DNA of 52,741 nt from JACDET01 sp038253825 (GTDB taxonomy: Bacteria; Patescibacteriota; Microgenomatia; Levybacterales; UBA12049). The DNA lies in the NCBI GenBank assembly GCA_038253825.1, contig JBBSGT010000007.1, positions 1-52,741 on the forward strand. The letters run 5' to 3'. This document shows positions 24,881-33,245 of this stretch, piece by piece (the stretch's first letter is position 1; the number at the start of each line of letters is the position of its first letter). A model generated the notes under the pieces. That model was not told the origin of the DNA. It ran no database searches and worked only from the letters and a program-made list of their open reading frames with translations. Both the position numbers and the translations under genes were made by a program.

Positions 24881-25417
24881 CTAATTAACTTCAATCTTTC
24901 CCACATCCATAAGCCATCCTGCTTTTTGCGCCTCTTGAGTCTGTCCCCATACTTTTACTTTTTTTTCGATAAATTGAGAGAGATCTACTGAGGACGAGGT
25001 TAAATAAACATTTTGGCTATCGCCTCCGCTGCGTTCGAGATGATACGCACCTTCCCCAGCAATTCCACCGTTCTTGAGTGTTCCTTCTGCAGTATCTTTA
25101 AAGACCGACGGATCTCCAGTACCATATATTTTACCGGATGCGGGTGCATTGGGATTTAAGACTTGCGGCACCATATTCGTTCCTGTTTTTGCAGAAATAA
25201 CTGATGCGCCATACCCGGCTCCGAGCCCAAGTGCGAGCATCAGCACCAAAACTAAAAATACAGTTGGACCGGCAACGCCCTTGTTTTGTGTTTTAAATGA
25301 CTGCATAACTGGTCTTTCTTCAGAAGATTGTTGAGCCGCAGGCGACGTTTTTGGCGCTGAAGATGATGAAACGGGTTTGATGAACGGACTTTGATTTGCT
25401 TGCTTTTCCATGGGCAC
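24881..25417 (-). CDS. Membrane-anchored OB-like protein upstream of ftsEX
   Basis: A 178-residue protein with a Ser/Pro/Gln-rich cytosolic N-terminus (about 1-48), one membrane helix (about 51-75), and an outer domain. The outer domain (about 100-178) has GEGAYHLERSGGDSQNVYL, VDLSQFIEKKVKVWGQT and AGWLMDVGKIEV, a small beta-rich, OB-like pattern recurrent in CPR. Function unknown. It lies 17 bp upstream of ftsE in the same direction, so a division or cell-wall link is plausible. Confidence 0.6.
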   Translation of the reverse strand: MPMEKQANQSPFIKPVSSSSAPKTSPAAQQSSEERPVMQSFKTQNKGVAGPTVFLVLVLMLALGLGAGYGASVISAKTGTNMVPQVLNPNAPASGKIYGTGDPSVFKDTAEGTLKNGGIAGEGAYHLERSGGDSQNVYLTSSSVDLSQFIEKKVKVWGQTQEAQKAGWLMDVGKIEVN

Positions 25418-25509
25418 ACGTACCTAGACACAGGCTTCCCTTAGTAAAGCATATTTTCTAAGGTTTGGCAACACTGCTAAAGGCTCTCGTAAAGCACAAC
25501 TTAGTCGTG

Positions 25510-25515
25510 TATAAT
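25510..25515 (+). promoter_or_regulatory. -10 for the queuosine-transporter operon
   Basis: TATAAT, 25 nt upstream of ATG 25541. No convincing -35. Leader of roughly 18 nt without a Shine-Dalgarno. Confidence 0.45.
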
Positions 25516-25540
25516 TGCACCATTCAAACACAACAATAAT

Positions 25541-26191
25541 ATGTTTAAAATACAAAAGCTTGATTTTCTCATTTCTTTTTACATTACATGCGTAATGCTG
25601 TCAGAACTCATGGGTGGTAAAACATTTCCTATTACTAATATCGGTTCCTTTCATCTTAATGCAACTGTGGCTATTTTTATTCTTCCCTTTATTTATGCTG
25701 CAAATGACATAATTGTTGAAGTATTTGGGAAAGCACGTGCACAAAGTGTTGTTAGATCAAGTCTTTTGATGATTTTCTTTCTGTTACTTTTTTCTCTTCT
25801 TGCCACCTCACTTTCTCCGAGCAGTCGTTTTGCCCCCACAAATCATGCCTATACTACTATCTTTGGCATTTCTATACGGTTTTCAGCCGCAAGTCTTATC
25901 GCCTTTGCTGTTAGTGAATTTTTAGATGTTTATCTATTTGCGAAATTACGAGAAAAACTTGGCAAAAAAAATCTTTGGCTTCGCACCAACGTCTCAAATT
26001 TTGTCAGTGAATTTTTTGATACCGCGCTTTTTATAACGTTGGCATTTTATGCTCTAGATCAATCAGCTCTGAGCAATTTCAGTTTTATCGCCGGCATTGC
26101 ACTTCCCTATTGGTTGCTTCGATGTCTGATGTCAATTATTGAAACTCCACTCGTCTACCTCGGTGTAAAATGGTTGCAGGATAAAAAATGA
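25541..26191 (+). CDS. Queuosine-precursor transporter, YhhQ/DUF165 family
   Basis: A 216-residue membrane protein with about six helices. MLSELMGGKTFP near the N-terminus, FIYAANDIIVEVFGKARAQSVVRSS and FVSEFFDTALFITLAFY are the DUF165/YhhQ (QueT-like) motifs; these proteins import queuine or preQ1-type 7-deazaguanines. It is first of a three-gene set, overlapping the reductase gene by ATGA, so its cargo may be linked to the downstream enzymes. Confidence 0.85.
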   Translation: MFKIQKLDFLISFYITCVMLSELMGGKTFPITNIGSFHLNATVAIFILPFIYAANDIIVEVFGKARAQSVVRSSLLMIFFLLLFSLLATSLSPSSRFAPTNHAYTTIFGISIRFSAASLIAFAVSEFLDVYLFAKLREKLGKKNLWLRTNVSNFVSEFFDTALFITLAFYALDQSALSNFSFIAGIALPYWLLRCLMSIIETPLVYLGVKWLQDKK

Positions 26192-26730
26192 AAATTATTA
26201 CCCTTGAAGTAATTTCACTTGATGGCAAATTTACCCGTTGGACGGGAAAAAACATATACGAATGGTCATCTCCTGAGGACTATGAACATTTTGTAAAAGT
26301 ACGCTCTCAAAATAACCTCCTTATTATGAGTAGCGAAACATTTATAAAAGTAAAAGACAACGAAAAAGCTGGCCTAAAACCTGAAAAGGAGCGATTACGA
26401 GTTATTATGACTCGAACACCGGATAAATTTAAAGAATTCGCAATTCCAGGACAAATAGAATTTACTGATAAGCCACCACAAGAGGTTGTTGGAAGTTTGG
26501 AAAAGAGAGGATACAAACAAATGCTTTTTGTCGGTGGAGGAAAATTGCTGGCATCATTTTTAAAGGAAAATCTCATTGATGAAATATGGTTAACGTTAGA
26601 GCCCAAAATTTTTGGCATGGGTAATATATTAGCCACAGGAAGAAAGCTTGATATTTCATTGGAACTTTTATCTCTAGAAAAGCTGAATAAAAAAGGATCC
26701 CTTCTGTTAAAATACAGAATAGAAAAATGA
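26188..26730 (+). CDS. RibD C-terminal / DHFR-like reductase
   Basis: A 180-residue single-domain protein. MKIITLEVISLDGKFTRW is the first strand and NADPH-binding start, and LIMSSETFIKV and QMLFVGGGKLLASFLKENLIDEIWLTLEPKIFG match the RibD_C fold (GGG cofactor loop and DEIWL). It lacks the deaminase domain of RibD. The substrate (pterin, riboflavin intermediate or other) is unknown. ATGA overlaps with both neighbours show tight coupling to the transporter and CofE-like ligase. Confidence 0.85.
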   Translation: MKIITLEVISLDGKFTRWTGKNIYEWSSPEDYEHFVKVRSQNNLLIMSSETFIKVKDNEKAGLKPEKERLRVIMTRTPDKFKEFAIPGQIEFTDKPPQEVVGSLEKRGYKQMLFVGGGKLLASFLKENLIDEIWLTLEPKIFGMGNILATGRKLDISLELLSLEKLNKKGSLLLKYRIEK

Positions 26731-27482
26731 TTGTTAAATCTTATAAAACCCACAAAGTAAGAGCAAATGATGACCTCTATAATATTCTAAATGAATATCT
26801 TCCTGCGCTTGAAGAGAAGTGCGTGGTCGTGGTTACATCAAAAATAATTAGCCTTTGTCAAGGCGATGTCATAAAAGATGATGACATAGTAAAAAAAGAC
26901 GATCTTGTCAAGAAAGAAGCAGATTACTATCTGGAACATGTTCATGAGACTCCTTATGGAAAAGTATTTTTAACGAAAAAAAATGGTCTTCTCATCTTTT
27001 CAGCGGGAATAGACAATTCAAATACAGCTGACGGACATGTATTATGGCCTAAAAATCTTCAAGAAACGACAAATAAGATATGGAAATATTTACGCAAAAA
27101 ACATAAAGTCTCAAATGTAGGAGTACTCGTAACGGATAGTCGTTTGATTCCGACACGAACAGGTGTTGTTGGATTTGGATTAAGCTGGTGCGGATTTCTC
27201 GGTTTAAATAATCTGGTTGGTAAAAAAGATGTCTTTGGCAAAGAAATCAATATGACGCAGGTAAACCTTGTGGAATCTTTAGCAACCAGCGCAACAGTTG
27301 TTATGGGAGAAGGGGCAGAACAAACACCCTTGGCAGTTATAACAAATACACCTTTTATTCATTATCAGGATCGTCCACCGACACAAGAAGAATTGGAGGG
27401 TATGACATGGCCAATTGAAAAAGACATGTATGGACAACTGCTTACAGCAGTCGAATGGAAAAAAGGCGGTAGTGGAAAATAA
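26727..27482 (+). CDS. CofE-like F420-0 glutamyl ligase family protein
   Basis: A 251-residue protein with the CofE fold: VVVVTSKIISLCQGD, AGIDNSNTADGHVLWP, GVLVTDSRLIPTRTGVVGFG and VMGEGAEQTPLAVI. CofE adds glutamate to coenzyme F420-0; CofE-like genes are common in CPR, where F420 biosynthesis is otherwise lacking, and no cofC/D/G/H is present here. The real substrate may thus be another acidic or deazaflavin/deazapurine-like molecule. Last in the transporter-reductase-ligase set. Confidence 0.85.
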   Translation: MIVKSYKTHKVRANDDLYNILNEYLPALEEKCVVVVTSKIISLCQGDVIKDDDIVKKDDLVKKEADYYLEHVHETPYGKVFLTKKNGLLIFSAGIDNSNTADGHVLWPKNLQETTNKIWKYLRKKHKVSNVGVLVTDSRLIPTRTGVVGFGLSWCGFLGLNNLVGKKDVFGKEINMTQVNLVESLATSATVVMGEGAEQTPLAVITNTPFIHYQDRPPTQEELEGMTWPIEKDMYGQLLTAVEWKKGGSGK

Positions 27483-27483
27483 G

Positions 27484-28224
27484 TTATATGTGCGTTATTG
27501 CTTTCACTGTTTCTTCCAGAAACATTCTTGCTATCTTAATCCCTGGACCAGTGGTAGGATGCTCAAAGAAATATAATCCCGGTGAACTATTTACTTCCAA
27601 GACAAATGCCTTGCCATCTTCATCAACGAGATAATCAACCGCTGCAAATTTCATAAATAATTTATTAGTAATTTGCTGGGATAATTGTACTAATTGCTCA
27701 TCCCATTGCTCTTTTGGATACGCAATACGTTTGACTTTTGCAGGGTCATTAATTAATCCTTCATATGATTTTTCATGCACAGCGACAACATTACTTTGAA
27801 AAACTAAATAACGCATCTCACGACCTTTGATGAATTTTTCAAAAATATATTTTTCAAAAGATATTTCGGGGATTTCATCAGCATTACTTATCATATGCAC
27901 ATCTTTAGAAGTGCTACCGAAGACAGGTTTGGCAACAATTATCTGGTGTTGGTTCAGGAATTGTTGTACTTCTTCTTGTGTTGAGAACATCCCAAAGGGA
28001 ATATTTGGCAAATGATGTTGTTGCAAAATTGTCCTCGTAGTATGTTTATCTATGGCCAAAAAGCCACTGAGATTACTATTAAACATATTACGTGCATAAA
28101 ATACATAGCCTGTTTTCTCCTCTACTTGAAATGAAAATAAACCATAATCAGTTAACCAAAGAGGATGCAAACCCATTTTCACGGCTTCTTCAAATAAAAC
28201 TTCCGCTGTTTTTGGATGATCCAT
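27484..28224 (-). CDS. ATP-grasp (RimK-like) ligase
   Basis: A 246-residue ATP-grasp protein. IIVAKPVFGSTSKDVHMI is the first nucleotide-binding loop; YIFEKFIKGREMRYLVF, FAAVDYLVDEDGKAFVLEVNSSPGL (metal-binding Glu/Asn) and GPGIKIARMFLEE are RimK-type. Such enzymes form amide bonds such as Glu addition. Its tail is next to the cofE-like stop (convergent), and substrate is unknown. TATAAT 6 nt before its ATG suggests a leaderless message. Confidence 0.85.
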   Translation of the reverse strand: MDHPKTAEVLFEEAVKMGLHPLWLTDYGLFSFQVEEKTGYVFYARNMFNSNLSGFLAIDKHTTRTILQQHHLPNIPFGMFSTQEEVQQFLNQHQIIVAKPVFGSTSKDVHMISNADEIPEISFEKYIFEKFIKGREMRYLVFQSNVVAVHEKSYEGLINDPAKVKRIAYPKEQWDEQLVQLSQQITNKLFMKFAAVDYLVDEDGKAFVLEVNSSPGLYFFEHPTTGPGIKIARMFLEETVKAITHI

Positions 28225-28230
28225 ACGCTA

Positions 28231-28236
28231 ATTATA
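28231..28236 (-). promoter_or_regulatory. -10 for the ATP-grasp gene
   Basis: Perfect TATAAT on the minus strand, 6 nt before ATG 28224. Confidence 0.5.
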
Positions 28237-28308
28237 TTAAATTTCTCTAACGTAAGCACTGGTAATATCCCTATTCGAAAAGAAGAACTACTTCACATGA
28301 AGAAAAGA

Positions 28309-28845
28309 CTAATCAAAAATATATTCTCTTACAGAAGCAAGGTCGACATGATACACATCTTGAATAATTTGTAATGCATCCAAAGTGCATGTATCTTTCA
28401 TCTCAAATCCCAATTGTTTTGCCACATATTCCAATTCATCAAGCGTTTTTCCTTCAATCTCAATCAAAGGTGGAATCTTGGGCCAGAAATCGATATCAAT
28501 TTCTACATTATTTAGTAAAAAATGAATGCGTCTTTTTTGTTGATGGCGGACGAGCGGTATTCCTAATTTTTGCATAAACTGTACAGCTTGTTCCTGATCA
28601 CTGACACTGAACTCAATTTCGACATTTCCTTCACTTGTTTTCTTGGTAGTTTCTTTATAAGCAACTGTCGTTTTATCCTTTTCCGCTCGTACCCGAACCC
28701 GTCCCCGGGAATCTGCCCCTTCTGGTTTTTGAAAAATCCACTCTTCAAACAAATGATCATACACTTTTTGCGCACCAAGTGAGAGCAGTTTGCTTTCAAC
28801 AGCTGCGGCATCGACATTTAAAAATTTAATTTCAATTTCGTTCAT
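28309..28845 (-). CDS. CYTH-domain protein (class IV cyclase/ThTPase-like)
   Basis: A 178-residue CYTH protein. The N-terminal EIEIKFLN motif (ExExK), RGRVRVRAEKDKTTVAYKET and VEIEFSVSDQEQAV, RRIHFLLNNVEIDIDFWPKIPPLIEIEG supply the acidic/basic tunnel residues. CYTH enzymes act on triphosphates (thiamine triphosphate, tripolyphosphate) or make cAMP; which applies here cannot be told. It lies 16 bp downstream of prfB, with a candidate own -10. Confidence 0.88.
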   Translation of the reverse strand: MNEIEIKFLNVDAAAVESKLLSLGAQKVYDHLFEEWIFQKPEGADSRGRVRVRAEKDKTTVAYKETTKKTSEGNVEIEFSVSDQEQAVQFMQKLGIPLVRHQQKRRIHFLLNNVEIDIDFWPKIPPLIEIEGKTLDELEYVAKQLGFEMKDTCTLDALQIIQDVYHVDLASVREYIFD

Positions 28846-28851
28846 AGATTA

Positions 28852-28857
28852 TTTATA
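28852..28857 (-). promoter_or_regulatory. -10 for the CYTH gene
   Basis: TATAAA on the minus strand, 6 nt before ATG 28845, in the gap after the prfB stop. Confidence 0.3.
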
Positions 28858-28861
28858 TGCG

Positions 28862-29869
28862 TTACAGTACTCGTAATTCTTCTTCGATAAATTGATCGAG
28901 TTCTCCGTTCAGTACTGCGTCCGTATTACCTGTCTCCACCCCTGTTCTTAAATCTTTTACCATCCGATAGGGATGCAGGACATAGGAGCGGATTTGGTTG
29001 CCCCATCCGGGAGTTTTGTAACCACCTTTGAGTGCAGCTTCTGCTTTCTTTCGTTTGTCTTCCTCAATCGCCCACAATTTTGCTTTCAGCAGTTTCATCG
29101 CAAATTCTCTGTTTTGCCCCTGATAGCGTTGAGTCTGTGCCGTCACGACGATGCCTGAGGGTTTGTGACGTAGACGAACAGCTGTACTGACTTTGTTAAC
29201 GTTTTGCCCACCATGACCACCTGAACGAAACGCTTCAAATTCGATATCGTCATCGTTGATCTCCATTGCAGTATTTTCTTCTGTCACTTCAGGTAAAACT
29301 TCCAGCATCGCAAACGATGTCTGACGCAGATTGTCTGAATTAAACGGCGATAAGCGCACTAAACGATGCACGCCTGCTTCATGTTTGAGTGTGCCATAAG
29401 CATATTTCCCGTCTACAGCAAGCGTGATACTTTTGAGACCGGCTTCTTCACCAGGAGTCTGATCAACGATGTCATACGACCATCCTTTTCTTTCAAAGTA
29501 GCGTGTGTACATGCGAAAAAGCATCTCTGCCCAATCCATCGCTTCCGTTCCTCCTTGTCCTGAATGAATTGCTAAAATCGCGTTTCCCCGATCATGGGGT
29601 GAGGAGAAAAACATCAGGAGTTCCATTTTTTTCAGGAGTTTCTCTGCTTCAGCAAATTCTCCTTCTTCAATCCAAAGTTGCAACAATTCTACCTCCTCGA
29701 TCTCTTTTTGCAAATCCGAGAGTTCCTTCATCTTCCCAGCAGCTGCCTGATGATCATCCCAAAAACCCGGCTTCATACTTTCAACTTCAAGTTCGCGGAT
29801 CTTCTTTCGCTTATTATCAACACTGATTCTCTCGACTAATTTTTCAACTCGTTGTTTTAATTCATCCAT
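28862..29869 (-). CDS. prfB: Peptide chain release factor 2
   Basis: A 335-residue RF2 that ends translation at UAA and UGA. The stop-recognition tripeptide SPF is in RLVRLSPFNSDNLRQ, and the catalytic GGQ is in RSGGHGGQNVNKVSTAVRL. The gene is open from its ATG; the in-frame UGA frameshift site near codon 25 used by many bacteria for autoregulation is absent and the N-terminus is short. Presence of RF2 supports UGA as a stop here. Confidence 0.97.
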   Translation of the reverse strand: MDELKQRVEKLVERISVDNKRKKIRELEVESMKPGFWDDHQAAAGKMKELSDLQKEIEEVELLQLWIEEGEFAEAEKLLKKMELLMFFSSPHDRGNAILAIHSGQGGTEAMDWAEMLFRMYTRYFERKGWSYDIVDQTPGEEAGLKSITLAVDGKYAYGTLKHEAGVHRLVRLSPFNSDNLRQTSFAMLEVLPEVTEENTAMEINDDDIEFEAFRSGGHGGQNVNKVSTAVRLRHKPSGIVVTAQTQRYQGQNREFAMKLLKAKLWAIEEDKRKKAEAALKGGYKTPGWGNQIRSYVLHPYRMVKDLRTGVETGNTDAVLNGELDQFIEEELRVL

Positions 29870-29885
29870 AAAAATATTTCATAAA

Positions 29886-29953
29886 CGTCATTCTGGTAAG
29901 CGCAGTGCATCCAGAATCCGTCTCAAACCGATTCTGGACAAGCCAGAATGACG
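29886..29953. repeat. Dispersed palindromic repeat, copy 2
   Basis: A 68-bp element bounded by CGTCATTCTGG and CCAGAATGACG, with inner inverted pieces TCCAGAATC / GATTCTGGA. It has the same plan as the element at 21928 but different inner bases, so the two are members of one REP/MITE-like family rather than recent copies. Confidence 0.75.
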
Positions 29954-29955
29954 GG

Positions 29956-30276
29956 CTATTTCTTGTGCTCCGATTCTACCATATTTGTATATTGCTGTCC
30001 GACATAGTCTTTGGCGTTATTAACATCTTGAGGAATGCGTTGGAAACGTGATAGGTAACTCATAACATCTGAAATACTCACATGCATTGCTTGATTCTTG
30101 GCGGTATCCACCTGTTTACCTACATCATTTGAAATTTGTCCACCAATTTCCTGAGCCCGGCTGGTACTTGCACCTTTCACGCCGATCTTTTCTTGGATCA
30201 AACCAGAATACTGACTCACAAAGTACACAATCGCGATAAGGAGAACAACGGCGATAATACTTCTCAAAACTTTCAT
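29956..30276 (-). CDS. Small secreted or anchored protein
   Basis: A 106-residue unknown protein with one N-terminal hydrophobic segment (about 4-23), then a soluble, helix-prone tail (SRAQEIGGQISNDVGKQVDTAKNQ). No family recognised. It sits alone upstream of the prfB block, preceded by TATACT 13 nt before its ATG. The dispersed repeat follows its stop. Confidence 0.6.
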   Translation of the reverse strand: MKVLRSIIAVVLLIAIVYFVSQYSGLIQEKIGVKGASTSRAQEIGGQISNDVGKQVDTAKNQAMHVSISDVMSYLSRFQRIPQDVNNAKDYVGQQYTNMVESEHKK

Positions 30277-30323
30277 AACAAACTAGAATAGTATACCTTA
30301 TATTAGCAACAGATTCATAAATC

Positions 30324-30352
30324 TTGAAAAATCAAAGCAAATAAGAGATAAT
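30324..30352 (+). promoter_or_regulatory. Promoter of the adenosine-deaminase-like gene
   Basis: TTGAAA (30324-30329), exact 17-nt spacer, GATAAT (30347-30352), then 5 nt to ATG 30358. One of the best full promoters in the window and a clear leaderless candidate. Confidence 0.6.
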
Positions 30353-30357
30353 AAACT

Positions 30358-31395
30358 ATGGAGAACAGTTTTAGGAAGCAAACGGGTATTTTCCCCATAT
30401 TTCCCCTTGCAGAACTTCACGCACACGTTGGCCCATCAATTAATCCCTTTATCTACTGGCAAATCGCGCATGAGCAAGGCTTCAAATTAGCAAAAAAATC
30501 CTATCAAGAGTTTGAAAACCAAGTAACACTTTCACCTGAAAAGAAAATGGCACTTAACGAATACCTCCGAACTATTTATCATCCTATCTTAGACAAACTC
30601 AGTTCAGGAACGTTCGCGCTTGAACGGGGCATGTATGAAACATTCAGTGGGGCTTATCGCAACAATATTACTCATATAGAAATCCGCGGAAACATAATGA
30701 AACATAATAATAATGGGGAAACCGACCTTGATCACGTTATCATGGCAATGTTGCGGGGCATGGAGCGGGCATTTCTTGAGTACCCTGGTTTATCAGGTGG
30801 TTATATCTTTTGTCTAGCACGAGAATTTTCGGTTGAAAAAAACGCTGTTATGATCGAAAAAGCAATCAAATACAAAAGTCGCGGTGTTGTTGCAATAGAC
30901 TTTGCAGGACCGGCAGTGAAAGAATTTAAACTCGAAGACTACAAAAACCTTATCCCCAAAGCCAAAAAGGCTGGGCTTGGAGTTACAACTCATTCAGGAG
31001 AAGTCGATGACACCAATGACATGTGGGAAGCACTCGAGTTTATCAAACCCAAACGCATTGGCCATGGCATCAAAGCTGCCTATGATAAAAAGCTTATGAA
31101 AGAACTCGTCAAGCAAGATGTCGTCTTGGAAGTCTGTCCAATGAGTAATCTGATGACCAAAGCCGTTGAGAATGAGGAGGAGTTGAAATTTATTCTACGA
31201 ACGTTCCTTGAGAACAAAGTAAAATTCACCATTAACACCGATTGGCCCGAGACAATCAAAGATGCCCATCTCTGGAGACAATTTGCCATGCTCAAAGAAA
31301 AAAATATACTAACCGAAGAAGAACTAGAACACTGCAACAAAATAGCCTTCGAATCCGCATTCGCTCCCACAGGTGGATTGGATGCTTATTTATAA
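30358..31395 (+). CDS. Adenosine deaminase-like metal-dependent hydrolase
   Basis: A 345-residue amidohydrolase of the ADA family. Metal and substrate motifs: ELHAHVGPS (HxH, about 19-27), TTHSGEVDD (the H/E region), KRIGHGIKA, EVCPMSNLMT and TINTDWPE, where the usual NTDDP is NTDWP (first Asp kept, second replaced by Trp). It probably deaminates adenosine, adenine or a related purine, but the altered second Asp leaves substrate uncertain. Monocistronic. Confidence 0.85.
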   Translation: MENSFRKQTGIFPIFPLAELHAHVGPSINPFIYWQIAHEQGFKLAKKSYQEFENQVTLSPEKKMALNEYLRTIYHPILDKLSSGTFALERGMYETFSGAYRNNITHIEIRGNIMKHNNNGETDLDHVIMAMLRGMERAFLEYPGLSGGYIFCLAREFSVEKNAVMIEKAIKYKSRGVVAIDFAGPAVKEFKLEDYKNLIPKAKKAGLGVTTHSGEVDDTNDMWEALEFIKPKRIGHGIKAAYDKKLMKELVKQDVVLEVCPMSNLMTKAVENEEELKFILRTFLENKVKFTINTDWPETIKDAHLWRQFAMLKEKNILTEEELEHCNKIAFESAFAPTGGLDAYL

Positions 31396-31477
31396 ACTAC
31401 TTTTCTGCAAAGTTATCAGTAAACTCCAAATCATTAACAAAATTTTAAGATTCTCTCATAATCTCTATATTTTTTCT

Positions 31478-31486
31478 TGGTATACT
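31478..31486 (+). promoter_or_regulatory. Extended -10 for the 177-aa gene
   Basis: TGG-TATACT, 7 nt before ATG 31494; no -35 needed for a TGn-type promoter and none is obvious. Confidence 0.5.
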
Positions 31487-31493
31487 TATGTGA

Positions 31494-32027
31494 ATGGAAC
31501 ATGAAAGGCCTCTTCACCCCCCTATAGAAGATTTATCGACAACAGGCCATGATGTGTTTTTTACTGCTGCTGGAAAATATCCAGGTTCCGGTAACGTCCA
31601 GGGGGCACATATTGCACACTACTGTCAGGAAACTGGAGCAAACCCATTAGCATTAGGAAATGCTTTTCTGAACGACTCTGAACTGATAGCCCAGATTATT
31701 GCAAGAGGTAATGAGGCCCACGAACATAGGAGAAAAAAGAAAGAAGAAGCAGTACCAAAATATCGACGTACCTTCCATAGATTATTGGCTGACCCACGTC
31801 CACCAGTCATAAATGAAGAAGACGCAAGGCGTACTATCGAAATGACTTTTTCTATCGCAGATCAGATGAGTGTTCTTGAACTACCAGAACTGGAAGAAAT
31901 AATCGATATGTACCCGGAGGTTATTGCAAATAATGGAATGGGTGTAGATGGCGAAAGGATTGGTGAAGGTAAATTAAGTGATAAAATACAGGTAATGATT
32001 AAAAACCATACAGAGGCTCAAGTTTAG
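31494..32027 (+). CDS. Unknown cytosolic protein, 177 aa
   Basis: Not recognised. The protein is hydrophilic with no signal or membrane segment. A basic stretch in the middle (HEHRRKKKEEAVPKYRRTF, about 78-96) precedes PRPPVINEEDARRTIEM; the rest is helix-prone. It has its own extended -10 promoter and lies between the deaminase-like gene and the convergent guaB. No function can be proposed. Confidence 0.5.
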   Translation: MEHERPLHPPIEDLSTTGHDVFFTAAGKYPGSGNVQGAHIAHYCQETGANPLALGNAFLNDSELIAQIIARGNEAHEHRRKKKEEAVPKYRRTFHRLLADPRPPVINEEDARRTIEMTFSIADQMSVLELPELEEIIDMYPEVIANNGMGVDGERIGEGKLSDKIQVMIKNHTEAQV

Positions 32028-32100
32028 GTAATTATTTTAGAATAAAAAATATTGTCGGATACTGTTTTATAAAGCATACATACTAGTTCTCTGTTCATTT

Positions 32101-33240
32101 CTAATAATTCTCCCCAGCGTTGGTAATTAGGAGAGAGTGAGGATGGGATTCTGCCAAACTTGCTTGGGTTATTTGGAGGAATTCTGCGTTCTTTTGCAAA
32201 TCAGCAATAGTCTTTGTTCCAACATAATACATACCAGACTTGATGCCACCAATGGCTTGATCGATAACAGATTGGACTGTTCCTTTGACTGGCACCAAAC
32301 CTTCGACACCTTCTGCCACCAAAACTCGATCTTTGTAACTCTTACCATGGAATTCATCTTCTGATTTAATTCTTGCACCTTCTTTCATTGCACCGATGGA
32401 ACCCATACCACGGTATTCTTTGAAGACACATTTGGTTTGGTTCTTTTGGAAAATACTCTGAAAACGCTGCGGTACCTGGCTTTTCTCCAATGTTATCTTT
32501 TTGCCGGGAGACTCTGAAGTGGAGGCAAAATAACTTCCCATCATAAGCGTGGACGCACCCACAGCCAACGCTTTTACCATATCACCTGAGTATTTCATTC
32601 CACCATCAGCAATGATGGGGATGCCCTTTTTCTTTGCTGCACGGGTTGACTCTTGGATGGCGTAAATTTGCGGGACCCCCATGCCTGAGATAATACGAGT
32701 TGTACAAATTGCTCCTGGGCCCATGCCTACCCGTAGCGCATCTGCACCGGCAGCAATTAAACGCTGCGCGCCATCATAGGTTGAGATATTACCGGCGATG
32801 ACTTCCATTTTGGGATATTTCTTTTTGATAAATTTGACCGCATCTACAATTTGTATGCTGTTCCCATGAGCTGAGTCTACAAGCAACACTGACACACCAG
32901 CTTTGATAAGAGCCGCAACTCGTTCGTCATAATTTCCACTTGCGCCCACTGCTGCTCCCACCAGAAGTTTCTTTTTAGCTACTTTGGCAACTTCTTTAGC
33001 TTGATTCTCAATTGTGAGATTGCGATGAATCATCCCAATTCCACCCAGTTCTGCAAGAGCAATTGCCAGTTCGGATTCTGTGACCGTGTCCATAGGCGAG
33101 GAAACAAAAGGGGATTTGAGGGTAATATTTTGGGTCAATGGGGAAGAGATAGCAATATCACTACGGGAAAAATCAGCGTAACCGGGAATTAATAGAATGT
33201 CGTCAAATGTTAGACCGAGAGGAAGTGCGCCCTTTTCCAT
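32101..33240 (-). CDS. guaB: IMP dehydrogenase without CBS domains
   Basis: A 379-residue enzyme (IMP to XMP, guanine nucleotide synthesis). LTFDDILLIPGYADF at the N-terminus, SSPMDTVTE, GMGPGAICTTR with the catalytic Cys, ADGGMKYSGDM, the YRGMGSIGAM flap, and ESHPHSLLIT at the C-terminus. The usual CBS pair (about 120 residues) between SSPMDTV and the barrel is missing, so allosteric control by nucleotides is lost. Start chosen at 33240 because a TTGACT-17-TAACAT promoter lies just upstream, inside the longer ORF. Confidence 0.93.
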   Translation of the reverse strand: MEKGALPLGLTFDDILLIPGYADFSRSDIAISSPLTQNITLKSPFVSSPMDTVTESELAIALAELGGIGMIHRNLTIENQAKEVAKVAKKKLLVGAAVGASGNYDERVAALIKAGVSVLLVDSAHGNSIQIVDAVKFIKKKYPKMEVIAGNISTYDGAQRLIAAGADALRVGMGPGAICTTRIISGMGVPQIYAIQESTRAAKKKGIPIIADGGMKYSGDMVKALAVGASTLMMGSYFASTSESPGKKITLEKSQVPQRFQSIFQKNQTKCVFKEYRGMGSIGAMKEGARIKSEDEFHGKSYKDRVLVAEGVEGLVPVKGTVQSVIDQAIGGIKSGMYYVGTKTIADLQKNAEFLQITQASLAESHPHSLLITNAGENY

Positions 33241-33245
33241 ATTTA

